Shown one piece after another: positions 52,367 through 61,704 of a stretch of DNA of 64,000 nucleotides (position 1 is the stretch's first letter; each line of letters opens with the position of its first letter). Made by a program: the position numbers and the translations under genes. The notes below the pieces were generated by a model that was not told the origin of the DNA, did not search any database, and saw only the letters and a program-made list of their open reading frames with translations. The DNA is from Pseudomonadota bacterium. GTDB taxonomy: Bacteria > Pseudomonadota > Alphaproteobacteria > Rhizobiales > Phreatobacteraceae. The DNA lies in the NCBI GenBank assembly GCA_020161695.1, contig JAIUOO010000001.1, positions 248,001-312,000 of the forward strand, written 5' to 3'.

Positions 52367-53515
52367 TCAGGCGACGTCCTTCGCCATGTGCTGAACCTGC
52401 CGGTCCGCGAGCTGTTCCACCCGCGTGCGGGAAAAGCCCCTGCGGGCATACCAGGCGATGCGCTCCTCGAGCTTGAGATTGGTGTAGAGCGCGATGCGCC
52501 TCGCGCCGAGCTCCTTCAGGCGCTTCTCCGCAAAGGCCAGTGTCGCATCGCCATAGCGCCGCCCCTGCTCGGACGGATGCACGGCCAGCGAATAGATGAG
52601 CGGCTCGCCCGCGCTTTGCAGCACGGCGCAGGCGATCAGATGATCCTCGCCATCCGCCACCCAGACCTCGTGATCGGCCATGATCTCGGCATAGTCGACC
52701 ATGCGCGGCAGTGACGGCGCGCCGGTGATCGTCTCGTTGCGGGTATAGGCGATGTCCTTCAGGGCGCGGATCGCCGGCACGTCCGTGAGCGTCGCCCGGC
52801 GCAGAGCAAGCCCGCCCTCGCGCGCTTCCAGCCGGTTGAAGACGCCGAGGCTGACCTTCTGGCGCCCTTCCGCATCGAAATTCTCCGGCGACAGCCATTG
52901 CGTGAAGGCGAGTTTCCGCTGCGGCCATTCCGTGTCGAGCATGGAGAACCAGGCGGTGTCGCGATTGCGGCCCTTGGCGATCATGTGCTGGCGGAACAGG
53001 CCCTCGTAGGTGAAGCCGAAGCGCACGGCCGCGCGCTTGGAGGGCTCGTTGAAATTGTGGCACTTCCACTCGTAGCGCCGGTAGCCCAGCGTCTCGAAGA
53101 CATACTGGGCCAGCAGGTACTCCGCCTCCGTGGCCGCCGGCGTGCGCTGCAGCGCCGGGGTGTAGAGGATCGAACCGACTTCGATCACCCGATGCGTCGT
53201 GTCGATGCGCATCAGCGACAGCCAGCCTATGGCGCGATCGTCGCGGTCGCAGATCGCCCAATAGACGGGGTCCGTCGTGCCTGCGGCAATGGTGCGGACA
53301 TGGGCGTCGAAATCCGCCTTGTCGGCATAGGGACCGGTGAAGAGATAGGCCCATTGCTGCGGTGCCTCGGGGCCGTGCGAAAGCGCGTAGAGCCCGTCCG
53401 TGTCGCGCGCGGGGTCGAGCGGCCGCAGGCGGCAGAAGCGGCCCTCCATGACGACATGGGTCGGGCGCGGAACGGATTTCTGTTCCACGGGAAAGTCGAA
53501 GGCGGGTTCGGTCAA
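52367..53515 (-). CDS. Double GNAT acetyltransferase
   Basis: The 382-residue protein fuses two GNAT-type N-acetyltransferase domains. Residues about 15-205 are RimJ/RimL-like (RFCRLRPLDPARDTDGLY, GWLSLMRIDTTHRVIEVGSI, KCHNFNEPSKRAAVRFGFTYEG). Residues about 240-375 form a second GNAT (LRRATLTDVPAIRALKD, YSLAVHPSEQGRRYGDATLAFAEKRLKELG). Substrates are unknown. I prefer the TTG at 53515, which has GGAG seven bases upstream; an ATG at 53557 overlaps the upstream gene and has no ribosome-binding site. The start is the only uncertain point. Confidence 0.85.
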   Translation of the reverse strand: MTEPAFDFPVEQKSVPRPTHVVMEGRFCRLRPLDPARDTDGLYALSHGPEAPQQWAYLFTGPYADKADFDAHVRTIAAGTTDPVYWAICDRDDRAIGWLSLMRIDTTHRVIEVGSILYTPALQRTPAATEAEYLLAQYVFETLGYRRYEWKCHNFNEPSKRAAVRFGFTYEGLFRQHMIAKGRNRDTAWFSMLDTEWPQRKLAFTQWLSPENFDAEGRQKVSLGVFNRLEAREGGLALRRATLTDVPAIRALKDIAYTRNETITGAPSLPRMVDYAEIMADHEVWVADGEDHLIACAVLQSAGEPLIYSLAVHPSEQGRRYGDATLAFAEKRLKELGARRIALYTNLKLEERIAWYARRGFSRTRVEQLADRQVQHMAKDVA

Positions 53516-53540
53516 GGCACGGCTCCGGCGGATCGCGTTG

Positions 53541-54392
53541 TCAGGCTTTCGGCCCATGGGTGCGGAAGAAGGTGTTGAGGGCGGCGAAGGGTTCGGCATC
53601 GGCGAGGCTGTTGAAGGTGCCCTGCCCCGCAAGTTCGCGCGCCGACTTGAGGAAGCCGCCCCAGGCCGCCCGCGCCAGTGCGGAACCGACCGAGACGCGG
53701 CGCACGCCGAATGCCGCCGCGTCGGCGACACTGATGCCGATCGGACCGGACAGCAGAAGGTTGACCGGCTTCGGCGCAACGGCCGCGACCACCTCGCGGA
53801 TCTGCTCCGGCGTCCGCAGTCCCGGCGCATAGAGGACGTCGGCGCCCGCCTCGGCGAAGGCGACGAGCCGCTTCACCGCCACCTTCTGCGCGTCGGGAAC
53901 GCCAAACAGATGCGCCTCCGAGCGCGCGGTGAGCAGGACGCCGGTGCCCTTCAGGGCTTCCGCGGCAGCCTTGATCCGCTCGAGCGCCAGGTCGAACGGA
54001 TAGAGCGGCTCGCCGGGCCTGCCGCTATTGTCCTCGATGGAGAGGCCGGCGACACCGGTCGCCGCGCAAAGACGGCAGTTCTCGGCGACGGCCTCCGGTT
54101 CATGGGCGTAGCCGGATTCGAAATCGGCATTCACCGGCAGATCGGTCGCCCGGACGATCTCGGCGATGTGGCCGAGCGCCATGTCGCGTGGCACCGCCCA
54201 GTCCGTATCGGGCAGGCCGCGCGAGAAGGAAAAGCCGGAGGAGGTGGTCGCCAGCGCCTTGAAGCCGAGATGCTTCAGCATCAGGGCCGTGCCGGTGTCC
54301 CATGGGTTGGGAATGACGAAGCAGCCGCTCTCGTGCAGGCGGCGGAAGGCGGCGCGCGCGGCCGCTATTTGGGCGGCATCCGGCATGGTCAT
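53541..54392 (-). CDS. Isocitrate lyase/PEP mutase family protein
   Basis: The 283-residue TIM-barrel enzyme belongs to the PEP mutase/isocitrate lyase superfamily (oxaloacetate decarboxylase or carboxyvinyl-carboxyphosphonate mutase-like group). Seen are FVIPNPWDTGTALMLKHLGFKALATTSSG, the metal-binding VNADFESGYAHEPEAV, and GLSIEDNSG. The KKCGH signature of isocitrate lyase is absent, so it is not the glyoxylate enzyme. The reaction is probably cleavage or decarboxylation of a small oxo-acid; the substrate is unknown. The start at 54392 follows GAGGGGG-like purines. Confidence 0.88.
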   Translation of the reverse strand: MTMPDAAQIAAARAAFRRLHESGCFVIPNPWDTGTALMLKHLGFKALATTSSGFSFSRGLPDTDWAVPRDMALGHIAEIVRATDLPVNADFESGYAHEPEAVAENCRLCAATGVAGLSIEDNSGRPGEPLYPFDLALERIKAAAEALKGTGVLLTARSEAHLFGVPDAQKVAVKRLVAFAEAGADVLYAPGLRTPEQIREVVAAVAPKPVNLLLSGPIGISVADAAAFGVRRVSVGSALARAAWGGFLKSARELAGQGTFNSLADAEPFAALNTFFRTHGPKA

Positions 54393-54495
54393 GGTCGGCC
54401 CCCTCGTCGATCGGGACGGGGAGTGTCGCGCTTCGCGCGGCCACGGCCAAGACAAACCTCGTGATGGCCGGTATCGCCGCAGCGAATGGCGGGGC

Positions 54496-55239
54496 TCAGC
54501 CCCCGGCGAAGATCGCGGCTATGTCCGCCGCGGCGAGCAGCCGGTATTGGCCCGGCTCGAGGTCTGCCGGCAGGTCCAGCCCGCCCATCCGGTCCCGATG
54601 CAGCTCAACCACATGATTGCCTGCGGCAGCGAACATGCGCCGGACCTGATGGTAGCGGCCCTCGTGGATCGTCAGGCGCGCCAGCTTCGGCTCCAGTACT
54701 TCCAGTTCGGCGGCAAGCAGCGGCTTTTCCTCGCCGTCGAGCAACATGGTGCCGGAAGCGAACAGAGCGGCCTCGTCGCCCCTCAACGGCCGGTCGAGCG
54801 TTGCGACATAGCGTTTCGGCACATTGCTCTTCGGCGAGATGATGCGATGGAGCAACCCGCCGTCATCGGTCATCAGCAGCAGGCCGGAGGTCTCCTTGTC
54901 GAGCCGCCCGACCGTCGAGATGGCGGGGTCGCGCCGCCGCCAGCGCTCCGGCAGCACCGAATAGACCAGCGGCCCGGCCTCCTTGTGCGAGCAGGTCATG
55001 CCAAGCGGCTTGTTCAGCATCAGGATGAGGCCCGGCAGCGGGTCGAGCGGCCGGCCGCGCACGGTCATGCGGTCGGGCAGGTCCGGCGCGAGCGCGATGC
55101 GGCCGTCCGCCTCCGCCACCGGCACGCCATCGAGCAGCACCCGTCCGGCGCCGACCAGCGCCTGAACGTCGCGGCGCGAGCCGTAGCCGAGATTGGCGAG
55201 CAGCCGGTCGAGGCGCAGGGCGGCGGGAGGCTTGCTCAT
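54496..55239 (-). CDS. RsuA/RluB-type pseudouridine synthase
   Basis: Converts a specific uridine of rRNA to pseudouridine. The 247-residue product has an N-terminal S4 RNA-binding domain (LRLDRLLANLGYGSRRDVQALVGAGRVLLDG) and a catalytic domain with the family motif GRLDKETSGLLLMT, in which the Asp is catalytic. IHEGRYHQVRRMFAAAGNHVVELHR is the usual second motif. Whether it acts on 16S (RsuA) or 23S rRNA (RluB/E/F) cannot be decided; the length fits RsuA. It lies 13 bp after the RsmC-like methyltransferase gene, so two RNA modification genes are co-transcribed. Confidence 0.9.
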   Translation of the reverse strand: MSKPPAALRLDRLLANLGYGSRRDVQALVGAGRVLLDGVPVAEADGRIALAPDLPDRMTVRGRPLDPLPGLILMLNKPLGMTCSHKEAGPLVYSVLPERWRRRDPAISTVGRLDKETSGLLLMTDDGGLLHRIISPKSNVPKRYVATLDRPLRGDEAALFASGTMLLDGEEKPLLAAELEVLEPKLARLTIHEGRYHQVRRMFAAAGNHVVELHRDRMGGLDLPADLEPGQYRLLAAADIAAIFAGG

Positions 55240-55252
55240 GGGCGGGTCCTGA

Positions 55253-56185
55253 TCATGCCTCGGCCTCGTAGACCTTGTAGCCGCCGGCTTCCACCCTCAA
55301 CGCCACGGAGCGGAACGAGGCCTTGAGCACTGCCTCGTAGGGCAGATGGCGGTTGGCGACGAGCAGCAGCCGGCCGCCTCGGCGCAGGAGGCTCGCCGAC
55401 CGGCGCACGAAGACCTGCCCCAGTGCGCGGTCCTCCGCGCCGCCATCGTGGAACGGCGGATTGGTCACGACGAAGTCGAGGCCGCCGAGACCGGCCACCT
55501 CGCGCCTGAGGTCAGCCCAGACGAACCGCGCACGGGGGTCGGCGATATTCCGGCGGGCGGCGTCCACCGCCCGGCGGTCGAGATCGACCAGCGTCAGTTC
55601 GGTCACGGCCGGCGCCGCGAGGACGGCGCGCGACAGGATGCCGATGCCGCAGCCGAGATCGGCGCCACGCCCGGCAAGCGGCGGGAGATGCTCAAGCAGA
55701 AGCGCGCTGCCCGGATCGATCCTGTCCCAGGCGAAAACGCCCGGCTGCGACCAGAACCCCAGAGGCTCCACAAGCTGCTGCGCGCCGGCGGCGATAGCCT
55801 CGTCGACCCCGGCGAGGGACGCCCGCCGAACCGTCGTGCAGATGCGGTGGTGGCGGCGGGCATCCTCGGCGACGTCACAGCCGAAGGCCTCCAGTTCCTT
55901 GCGCAGGCGCGAGCCGCCCTTGTCCTTCGGCGCGAGGACCGTGAGGGGCGCGGCGGCCGCAAGAGCGCGCAACGCCTGCGCCATGGCATAGCGGCGCTCG
56001 ACCGTGCCGGGGGAGCCAAGCATGACCATCGACCCGAGCGAGCCGGCCGGTTGATCCTCGAGCACGGCCGATCCCGGCACGAGCGGCGAGAACTGCACAG
56101 CCCCTTCCGGCCGATCGGCCAGTTCGGCCGGCGGCTCGCCATACAGTCCGAAAATGAGGGGCGCAGGGCCGGCGAGCGTCGTCAT
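55253..56185 (-). CDS. RsmC-like class I methyltransferase
   Basis: The 310-residue S-adenosylmethionine-dependent methyltransferase resembles 16S rRNA guanine-N2 methyltransferase RsmC: an N-terminal degenerate domain, then GRGADLGCGIGILSRAVL (SAM motif I) and DFVVTNPPFHDGG (NPPF motif, catalytic). Near the C-terminus, GRLLLVANRHLPYEAVLKASF is also RsmC-like. I take the ATG at 56185, which has AGGG five bases upstream; an ATG four codons earlier (56197) is possible. It is followed by a pseudouridine synthase gene. Confidence 0.87.
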   Translation of the reverse strand: MTTLAGPAPLIFGLYGEPPAELADRPEGAVQFSPLVPGSAVLEDQPAGSLGSMVMLGSPGTVERRYAMAQALRALAAAAPLTVLAPKDKGGSRLRKELEAFGCDVAEDARRHHRICTTVRRASLAGVDEAIAAGAQQLVEPLGFWSQPGVFAWDRIDPGSALLLEHLPPLAGRGADLGCGIGILSRAVLAAPAVTELTLVDLDRRAVDAARRNIADPRARFVWADLRREVAGLGGLDFVVTNPPFHDGGAEDRALGQVFVRRSASLLRRGGRLLLVANRHLPYEAVLKASFRSVALRVEAGGYKVYEAEA

Positions 56186-56200
56186 GCCGGCCCTCATAGA

Positions 56201-56244
56201 GCATTCTCAAGCGCAGTGGCTACCTGTTCCCGCGAAGAAAAGGC
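56201..56244 (+). repeat. 44-bp palindromic repeat, copy C (degenerate)
   Basis: GCATTCTC...GAAAAGGC aligns without gaps to copy A read on the minus strand, with 35 of 44 identical. Mismatches at both stem ends weaken the hairpin, so it appears to be an older copy. It lies between the divergent-reading upstream end of the RsmC-like gene and the end of the dehydratase gene. Confidence 0.7.
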
Positions 56245-56310
56245 GGCAAAACAACGAGATAGGCAGCCCGCGCGTCCGTCGCCCCGGCAGGGGTAACGGA
56301 CGCCAGCGCA

Positions 56311-58113
56311 TCAGTGGTTGTCGCGCGGAACGCCCCGCTTCTGCGCGATCTTCTGGTATTTGACCGCCGGCTTCAGCACCATGCCGTCGGAGAGCTGGCT
56401 GACCATCGAGCGCTGGATCTCCTGCCAGGGCGTCTGGCTCTTCGGCACCTTGAAGCCGCCATTGGCCTTGAGTTCGGCCATGCGGGCGGCGAACTCCTCC
56501 TCCGAGATCAGGATATTGGCCGTGCGCTTCTTCAGGTCGATGCGCACGCGGTCGCCGGTCTTCAGCACCGCGAGACCGCCATTCGCCCCCGCCTCCGGCG
56601 AGGCATTGAGGATGGAGGGCGAGCCGGACGTGCCGGACTGACGGCCGTCGCCGATGCAGGGCAGGTCGCGGATGCCCTTCTTCAGGAGCGCGGCCGGCGG
56701 CTGCATGTTCACGACCTCGGCAGAGCCCGGATAGCCGAGCGGGCCGACGCCGCGCACGAACAGCACGCAGGTCTCGTCGATCTTCAGCTTCGGATCGTCG
56801 ATCCGGTGGTGATAGTCCTCCGGCCCCTCGAAGACGATGGCGCGGCCCTCGAAGGCGTCCTTGTCCTTCGGGTTCGACAGATAGCGCTTGCGGAAGTCGT
56901 CGGAGATGACGCTGGTCTTCATGATCGCTGAATCGAACAGGTTGCCCTTCAGCACGATGAAGCCGGCATCCTTCACCAGCGGCTTCTTGTAGGGCCGGAT
57001 CACATCAGGGTCGGTGACCTCCACGCCCTTGACGTTCTCGCCCATGGTCTTGCCGTTGGCCGTGATCGCGTCGCCGTGGATGCGGCCGGCCTTCAGCAGT
57101 TCGTTCATCACAGCCGGCAGACCGCCGGCGCGGAAATATTCCTCGCCGAGATAGGCGCCGGCGGGCTGCATGTTGACCAGCAGCGGCACTTCGTGGCCGA
57201 CCGTCTCCCAGTCCTGGATGTCGAGCTTCACGCCGATATGCTTGGCGATGGCGTTGATGTGGATCGGCGCATTGGTCGAGCCGCCGATGGCGGAATTGGC
57301 CACGATGCAGTTCTCGAAGGCCTTGCGGGTGAGGATGTCGGAGGGCTTCAGGTCCTCCCAGACCATGTCGACGATGCGCCGGCCCGTCGCATAGGCCATC
57401 TGGCCACGTTCACGATAGGGCGCGGGAATGGCCGCGCAGGACGGCAGCGACATGCCGAGCGCCTCGGCCAGCGCGTTCATGGTGGAAGCCGTGCCCATCG
57501 TGTTGCAATGGCCGATGGAGGGCGCCGACTTGGTAACGACGTCGATGAACTCGTCATAGGTGATCGTGCCGTCGGCCTGCTGCTTGCGGGCTTCCCAGAC
57601 CAGCGTGCCCGAGCCGGCGCGCTTGCCGTTCCACCAGCCGTTCAGCATCGGCCCGCCGGAAAGCACGATCGAGGGGATGTTGACGGTGGCAGCGCCCATC
57701 ACCATGGCCGGCATGGTCTTGTCGCAGCCAGTGAGCAGCACCACGCCGTCCATCGGATAGCCGTAGAGGATCTCGACCAGCGACAGATATTGCAGGTTGC
57801 GGTCGAGCGCGGCGGTCGGGCGCTTCAGCGTCTCCTGGATCTGGTGGACGGGGAATTCGAGCGGGATGCCGCCCGCGTCGCGGATGCCGTCGCGGACGCG
57901 CTGGGCGAGCTCGATGTGATGGCGGTTGCAGGGCGAGATGTCCGAGCCCGTCTGCGCGATGCCGATGATCGGCTTGCCGGAAGTCAGTTCCTCGACCGTG
58001 AGGCCCCAGTTGACCGTGCGCTCCAGATAGATCGCGGTCATGCCGGGGTTCTCGGGATTGTCGAACCACTGCTTCGACCTGAGGTTCTGGGGCTTCATCT
58101 TCCGGCGGGCCAT
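56311..58113 (-). CDS. IlvD/Edd family sugar-acid dehydratase (xylonate/arabonate type)
   Basis: This Fe-S dehydratase of 600 residues converts an aldonic acid to a 2-keto-3-deoxy acid. [20 protein letters not shown] (about 49-68), [25 protein letters not shown] and [14 protein letters not shown] contain the cluster and active-site residues. Sequence style, including the C-terminal [18 protein letters not shown], is of the D-xylonate/L-arabonate dehydratase branch rather than of IlvD in branched-chain synthesis. The gene at 61705 encodes a matching next-step enzyme. Start at 58113 has GGGAGAG seven bases upstream; a longer frame from 58368 is rejected. Confidence 0.88.
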   Translation of the reverse strand: MARRKMKPQNLRSKQWFDNPENPGMTAIYLERTVNWGLTVEELTSGKPIIGIAQTGSDISPCNRHHIELAQRVRDGIRDAGGIPLEFPVHQIQETLKRPTAALDRNLQYLSLVEILYGYPMDGVVLLTGCDKTMPAMVMGAATVNIPSIVLSGGPMLNGWWNGKRAGSGTLVWEARKQQADGTITYDEFIDVVTKSAPSIGHCNTMGTASTMNALAEALGMSLPSCAAIPAPYRERGQMAYATGRRIVDMVWEDLKPSDILTRKAFENCIVANSAIGGSTNAPIHINAIAKHIGVKLDIQDWETVGHEVPLLVNMQPAGAYLGEEYFRAGGLPAVMNELLKAGRIHGDAITANGKTMGENVKGVEVTDPDVIRPYKKPLVKDAGFIVLKGNLFDSAIMKTSVISDDFRKRYLSNPKDKDAFEGRAIVFEGPEDYHHRIDDPKLKIDETCVLFVRGVGPLGYPGSAEVVNMQPPAALLKKGIRDLPCIGDGRQSGTSGSPSILNASPEAGANGGLAVLKTGDRVRIDLKKRTANILISEEEFAARMAELKANGGFKVPKSQTPWQEIQRSMVSQLSDGMVLKPAVKYQKIAQKRGVPRDNH

Positions 58114-58289
58114 TGGCATCTCTCCCATGCTGCGCTGCAAAGCGTTCAAATCGATTGAAGTGGCTGCAGCCTTATCGTTTGCGACAGTTTGAACGTGCCG
58201 GCGCAGCGAATGCAACGACAAAACAGGCGGAGAGACATGCGCCTTCAGCAGGTGGGATAGGCCTGCCCCGGGTCTGCGTGATATGCTGC

Positions 58290-58305
58290 GGAAGCATATG
58301 CTTCC
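58290..58305. promoter_or_regulatory. Palindromic operator of the vapBC operon
   Basis: GGAAGCATATGCTTCC is a perfect 16-bp palindrome ending 13 bp before the antitoxin ATG. A second, overlapping inverted repeat (ATATGCT-N5-AGCATAT) starts at 58281. Antitoxins of this kind bind such sites to repress their own operon, so it is a good operator candidate. Confidence 0.7.
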
Positions 58306-58318
58306 ACTGGAGGACGAT

Positions 58319-58591
58319 ATGGCCATCACCCTGCGCAACAAGCCCGCCGAAGAGTTGATCAAGCGCATTGGCCGTCAACGAGGGCTCGGGCCTTCGGCGG
58401 TTATCATCCAGGCGGTGGAGGCCTTCGCCAAGATGTCGGCACCCGCGCTTCCTGCCGAGGAGATCGCGCGGAGAAAGGCCTTCATCGAGGCCTTCCTGGC
58501 GGAGATGGCGGCCAAGACGAGCGACGAGGATCGCAGGATCGCACGCGAGATCGAGGCAGACATGTATGACGAGAATGGTCTTCCGAAGTGA
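58319..58591 (+). CDS. vapB: VapB-type antitoxin
   Basis: The 90-residue protein has an N-terminal DNA-binding part ([36 protein letters not shown]), like the PSK-family or VapB ribbon-helix-helix antitoxins, and an acidic helical C-terminus ([22 protein letters not shown]) that would wrap the toxin. GGAGGA precedes the ATG at 58319. Its stop overlaps the toxin start (TGATG). It would neutralise the VapC RNase and, with it, repress the operon through the palindrome upstream. Twelve extra codons in frame upstream lie over the palindrome and are not used. Confidence 0.88.
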   Translation: MAITLRNKPAEELIKRIGRQRGLGPSAVIIQAVEAFAKMSAPALPAEEIARRKAFIEAFLAEMAAKTSDEDRRIAREIEADMYDENGLPK

Positions 58592-58980
58592 TGCTCCTCA
58601 TCGAAACTTCGGCGGTGATTGCAATCATTCAGAATGAGCCGGAAGCTCGATCTTTCGGCACGTATCTGGCAACGGCAACCGCCGCCGCGATTCCAGCCTC
58701 GTGCTATCTCGAAGCCTGCACGGTTCTGCGGAGGCAAGCTGACGGTCGGGCCGACCTTGATCGATTGCTCGCCATGTCTGCAGTCACCTTCATCCCCATG
58801 GACGAAGCCATCGCCCGCCTCGCCGCCGACGCCTTCGCCCGCTACGGCCGCGGCACGGGGCATCCGGCCGCGCTCAATTTCGGCGATTGCATCGCCTACG
58901 CGACCGCCATCCATCTTGACGTGCCCTTGCTGTTCAAGGGCGACGACTTCCGGCATACGGACGTGAAGGCTGCCCTCTGA
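58591..58980 (+). CDS. vapC: VapC-type PIN-domain toxin
   Basis: The 129-residue PIN-domain endoribonuclease is the toxin of the pair. Acidic residues at the usual sites are visible in LIETSAVIAI, YLEACTVLRR, ALNFGDCIAYA and FKGDDFRHTDV. The first site is Glu where most PIN toxins have Asp (DTSA). It probably cleaves tRNA or rRNA, the known activity of the family. GTG at 58588 in the same frame is possible, but ATG 58591 overlaps the antitoxin stop by one base and is preferred. It is followed 31 bp later by an unrelated aminotransferase gene. Confidence 0.88.
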   Translation: MLLIETSAVIAIIQNEPEARSFGTYLATATAAAIPASCYLEACTVLRRQADGRADLDRLLAMSAVTFIPMDEAIARLAADAFARYGRGTGHPAALNFGDCIAYATAIHLDVPLLFKGDDFRHTDVKAAL

Positions 58981-59011
58981 GGCAACCAGCCCAAATGCCG
59001 GAAACGCCCTC

Positions 59012-60193
59012 ATGACCCTCCAGACCGTCTCGAATTTCGACCGTATCGGCGAGGAAAACGCCTTCGCCGTACTGGCGCGCGCCACGGCGCTCATGCGGGC
59101 GGGCAAGGACGTCATCAATCTCGGCATCGGCCAGCCGGACTTCTCGACCCCGGAAAACATCACGGAAGCGGCGATCAAGGCGATCCGCGACGGCCATCAC
59201 GGCTACACGCCGGCCAACGGCATCCTGCCCCTGCGCGAGGCGGTCGCCGCCGACCTCGACCGGCGCTTCAAGATGAGCGTCTCGCCCGAGGAGGTGATGA
59301 TCGTGCCGGGCGGCAAGGTCACCATGTTCATGGCGATCCTGATGTTCGGCGAGCCCGGCGCGGAAATCCTCTATCCCGATCCCGGCTTTCCCATCTACCG
59401 CTCGATGATCGAATATACGGGCGCGACCCCGATCCCGGTGCCGATCCGCGAGGAGAACGGCTTCGCCTTCTCCGCCGACGAACTGCTCTCGCTGATCACG
59501 CCGAAGACCCGCCTCGTCATCGTCAATTCGCCGGCCAACCCCACGGGCGGCGTCACGCCGAAAGCCGAGATCGACAAGCTGGTGAAGGGCATGGAGCGCT
59601 TCCCCGACGTCGCGATCATGTCCGACGAGATCTACGACCAGATGGTCTATGACGGCGAGGAGCATGTCTGCCTCCTCTCCTACCCGTCCATCCGCGACCG
59701 CACGATCATGCTCAACGGCTGGTCCAAGACCTACGCCATGACCGGCTGGCGGCTCGGCTATTCGGTCTGGCCGGGCAAGCTCTACGAATATGCCCGCAAG
59801 CTGGCGGTGAACTCATTCTCCTGCGTCAACGCGCCCTCGCAGTTCGCGGCGCTGGAGGCCCTCACCGGCCCGCAGGATGCGGTAGCCAGGATGGTCGCCG
59901 AATTCGATGCGCGCCGGAAGCTGGTGGTCGATGGCCTCAACAAGCTGCCGGGCGTCTCCTGCATCGTGCCGAAGGGCGCCTTCTATGCGTTCCCGAACAT
60001 CAAGGAGACCGGCTGGAAGGCGAAGCCGCTGGCTTCCGCGCTGCTGGAGGATGCCGGCGTCGCCACCATCGGCGGTCCGGATTTCGGCGTTCATGGCGAG
60101 GGCTACATCCGGCTCTCCTATGCCAACTCCTCCGAGAACATCCTGAAGGCGCTCGACCGGATGAAGGGCTTCCTCGAGCGGCGCAACAGCTAG
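59012..60193 (+). CDS. Class I PLP-dependent aminotransferase (AspC-like)
   Basis: The 393-residue aminotransferase has the PLP lysine K239 in NGWSKTYAMTGWRLG, NSPANPTGGV around 170-179, and MSDEIYDQMV around 206-215. INLGIGQPDFSTPENI near residue 35 is typical of the aspartate/prephenate aminotransferase I-gamma group. Substrate specificity is not decided by sequence. It differs clearly from the aminotransferase at 8340. No close functional link with the toxin-antitoxin pair upstream is evident; the CoA-transferase gene follows after 167 bp. Confidence 0.9.
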   Translation: MTLQTVSNFDRIGEENAFAVLARATALMRAGKDVINLGIGQPDFSTPENITEAAIKAIRDGHHGYTPANGILPLREAVAADLDRRFKMSVSPEEVMIVPGGKVTMFMAILMFGEPGAEILYPDPGFPIYRSMIEYTGATPIPVPIREENGFAFSADELLSLITPKTRLVIVNSPANPTGGVTPKAEIDKLVKGMERFPDVAIMSDEIYDQMVYDGEEHVCLLSYPSIRDRTIMLNGWSKTYAMTGWRLGYSVWPGKLYEYARKLAVNSFSCVNAPSQFAALEALTGPQDAVARMVAEFDARRKLVVDGLNKLPGVSCIVPKGAFYAFPNIKETGWKAKPLASALLEDAGVATIGGPDFGVHGEGYIRLSYANSSENILKALDRMKGFLERRNS

Positions 60194-60360
60194 CTGCCGG
60201 GCGCGCCGGCCGCCGTCTCGGCCGCTTGACGGAGGCCCGCCGCGATTGCGGCCGCGGAACGCCCCGTGCGATCCTGACGGCGTTCCGATCAGCCTGCACC
60301 GCGTGCGCTGCTCCATGGCAGGGAAGGTATTCGGCGCACCGAAACCCCTTCGAGGCAGGC

Positions 60361-61626
60361 GTGACCCCGATCCTTTCTCACGAGACCTTCGACATCGCGG
60401 CCCATGTCAGGCCCGGCGACCGGATCGTCGTCGGCCAGTGCACCGCCGAGCCTCTGACGCTCACCGAGACGCTGGTTCAGGCCGCGCCGGCCATCGGGAC
60501 GGTCGATGTCTTTCTCGGCACCGGCTTCTCCCGGACGTTCCGCCCGGACGGGCCGGAGAACCTTCGCCTCAGCGCCTATGGCGCGACCGGCACCAATGTC
60601 GCGCTGTCGCGGGCCGGCCGGCTCGACGTGCTGCCGATGCACTACAGCGCACTGGCGGAGGCCTATGCCGGCAAGGCCCTCACCGCCGATGTCGTGCTGA
60701 TCCAGCTCCGCCAAGGCCGCAACGGCCTCAGCCTCGGCCTTGCCAACGACTATGTCGCGCAGGCCGCCCGCCACGCGCGCACGGTCATCGCCGAGGTCAA
60801 CCCGGATGTGCCGGAGACCGCTGGCTCGCCGCTGCCGGACGGCATCGAAATCAGCGCCTTCGTTGCCGCCGCAAAGCCGCCGGTGGAGGCGCAGGCGAGC
60901 CGGCTCGATGAGGTCGCCCAGCGGATCGGCGCCCATCTCGCCGCGCTGATCCCGGACCGCGCCACGCTTCAGATCGGCATCGGCGCCATTCCAGATGCGA
61001 CGCTGGCGGCGCTCGGCCAGCACCGCGATCTCGGCATCCATTCGGGCGTCGCGACCGACCGCGTTCTCGACCTGATCGGGAAGGGCGTCGTCACCAACCG
61101 CTTCAAGCCCTTCGATCAGGGCGTCACGGTCGCGAACACGCTGATCGGCACGCGCCGGCTCTACGATTTCGCCGATGGCAATGCCGCCGTCGAGGTCCGG
61201 CCGACCTCGCACACACACGATTACGGCGTGCTCAGGCGGATCGACCGCTTCCACGCGATCAACTCGGCCATCGAGGTCGACCTCACGGGTCAGGTGAATT
61301 CCGAGATGGCGGGCGGCGTCTGCGTCGGCGGCGTCGGCGGCCTCGTCGATTTCGCCCGCGGCGGACGCGCGGCTCCGGGCGGCCGGGCGATCATCGCCCT
61401 GCCTTCGACGGCTGCCGGCGGCACGGTCAGCCGCATTGTGCCGCGCGTCGCCGCCGTGACCCTGCCGCACAGCGATGTCGATCTCGTCGTCACCGAGCAC
61501 GGCGTGGCGGACATGCGCGGCGTTACCCTGGCGCAGCGTGCCGAGCGGATGATCGCCATCGCCGATCCGGCCTTCCGCGAGGATCTCGCCCGGCACTGGC
61601 GCGACGCAGCGTCCGGGCAGCGTTGA
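60361..61626 (+). CDS. Acetyl-CoA hydrolase/transferase (Cat1/4-hydroxybutyrate CoA-transferase type)
   Basis: This class I CoA-transferase moves CoA between carboxylic acids. The 421-residue product begins at GTG 60361 with GAGG just upstream; a longer frame from 60226 lies in non-conserved sequence. Typical stretches are RIVVGQCTAEPLTLTETLVQ, LQIGIGAIPDATLAAL, and INSAIEVDLTGQVNSEMAGG, where the Glu of IEVDLTG is the likely acyl-enzyme nucleophile. GGRAIIALPSTAAGGTVSRIVP and LPHSDVDLVVTEHGVADMRG follow. Its substrate, perhaps an organic acid from the neighbouring sugar-acid pathway, is unknown. Confidence 0.88.
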   Translation: MTPILSHETFDIAAHVRPGDRIVVGQCTAEPLTLTETLVQAAPAIGTVDVFLGTGFSRTFRPDGPENLRLSAYGATGTNVALSRAGRLDVLPMHYSALAEAYAGKALTADVVLIQLRQGRNGLSLGLANDYVAQAARHARTVIAEVNPDVPETAGSPLPDGIEISAFVAAAKPPVEAQASRLDEVAQRIGAHLAALIPDRATLQIGIGAIPDATLAALGQHRDLGIHSGVATDRVLDLIGKGVVTNRFKPFDQGVTVANTLIGTRRLYDFADGNAAVEVRPTSHTHDYGVLRRIDRFHAINSAIEVDLTGQVNSEMAGGVCVGGVGGLVDFARGGRAAPGGRAIIALPSTAAGGTVSRIVPRVAAVTLPHSDVDLVVTEHGVADMRGVTLAQRAERMIAIADPAFREDLARHWRDAASGQR

Positions 61627-61628
61627 GC

Positions 61629-61658
61629 CGCGACCGCTGGTCGCATTCGACGGTCGCG
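61629..61658 (+). terminator. Hairpin after the CoA-transferase gene
   Basis: CGCGACCG / CGGTCGCG is a perfect eight-base-pair stem with a 14-base loop, three bases after the stop codon at 61626. No U run follows. It could be a weak terminator or an mRNA end stabiliser before the next gene at 61705. Confidence 0.45.
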
Positions 61659-61704
61659 CTATAGAAAGCTCCGGGACGACCAAGAACATCCCGGAGGAAC
61701 ATCC

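Noticed and set aside
56311..58368. Longer 685-residue form of the sugar-acid dehydratase
   Set aside because: The extra N-terminal 85 codons overlap the vapBC promoter region and have no family resemblance; ATG 58113 has a good ribosome-binding site.
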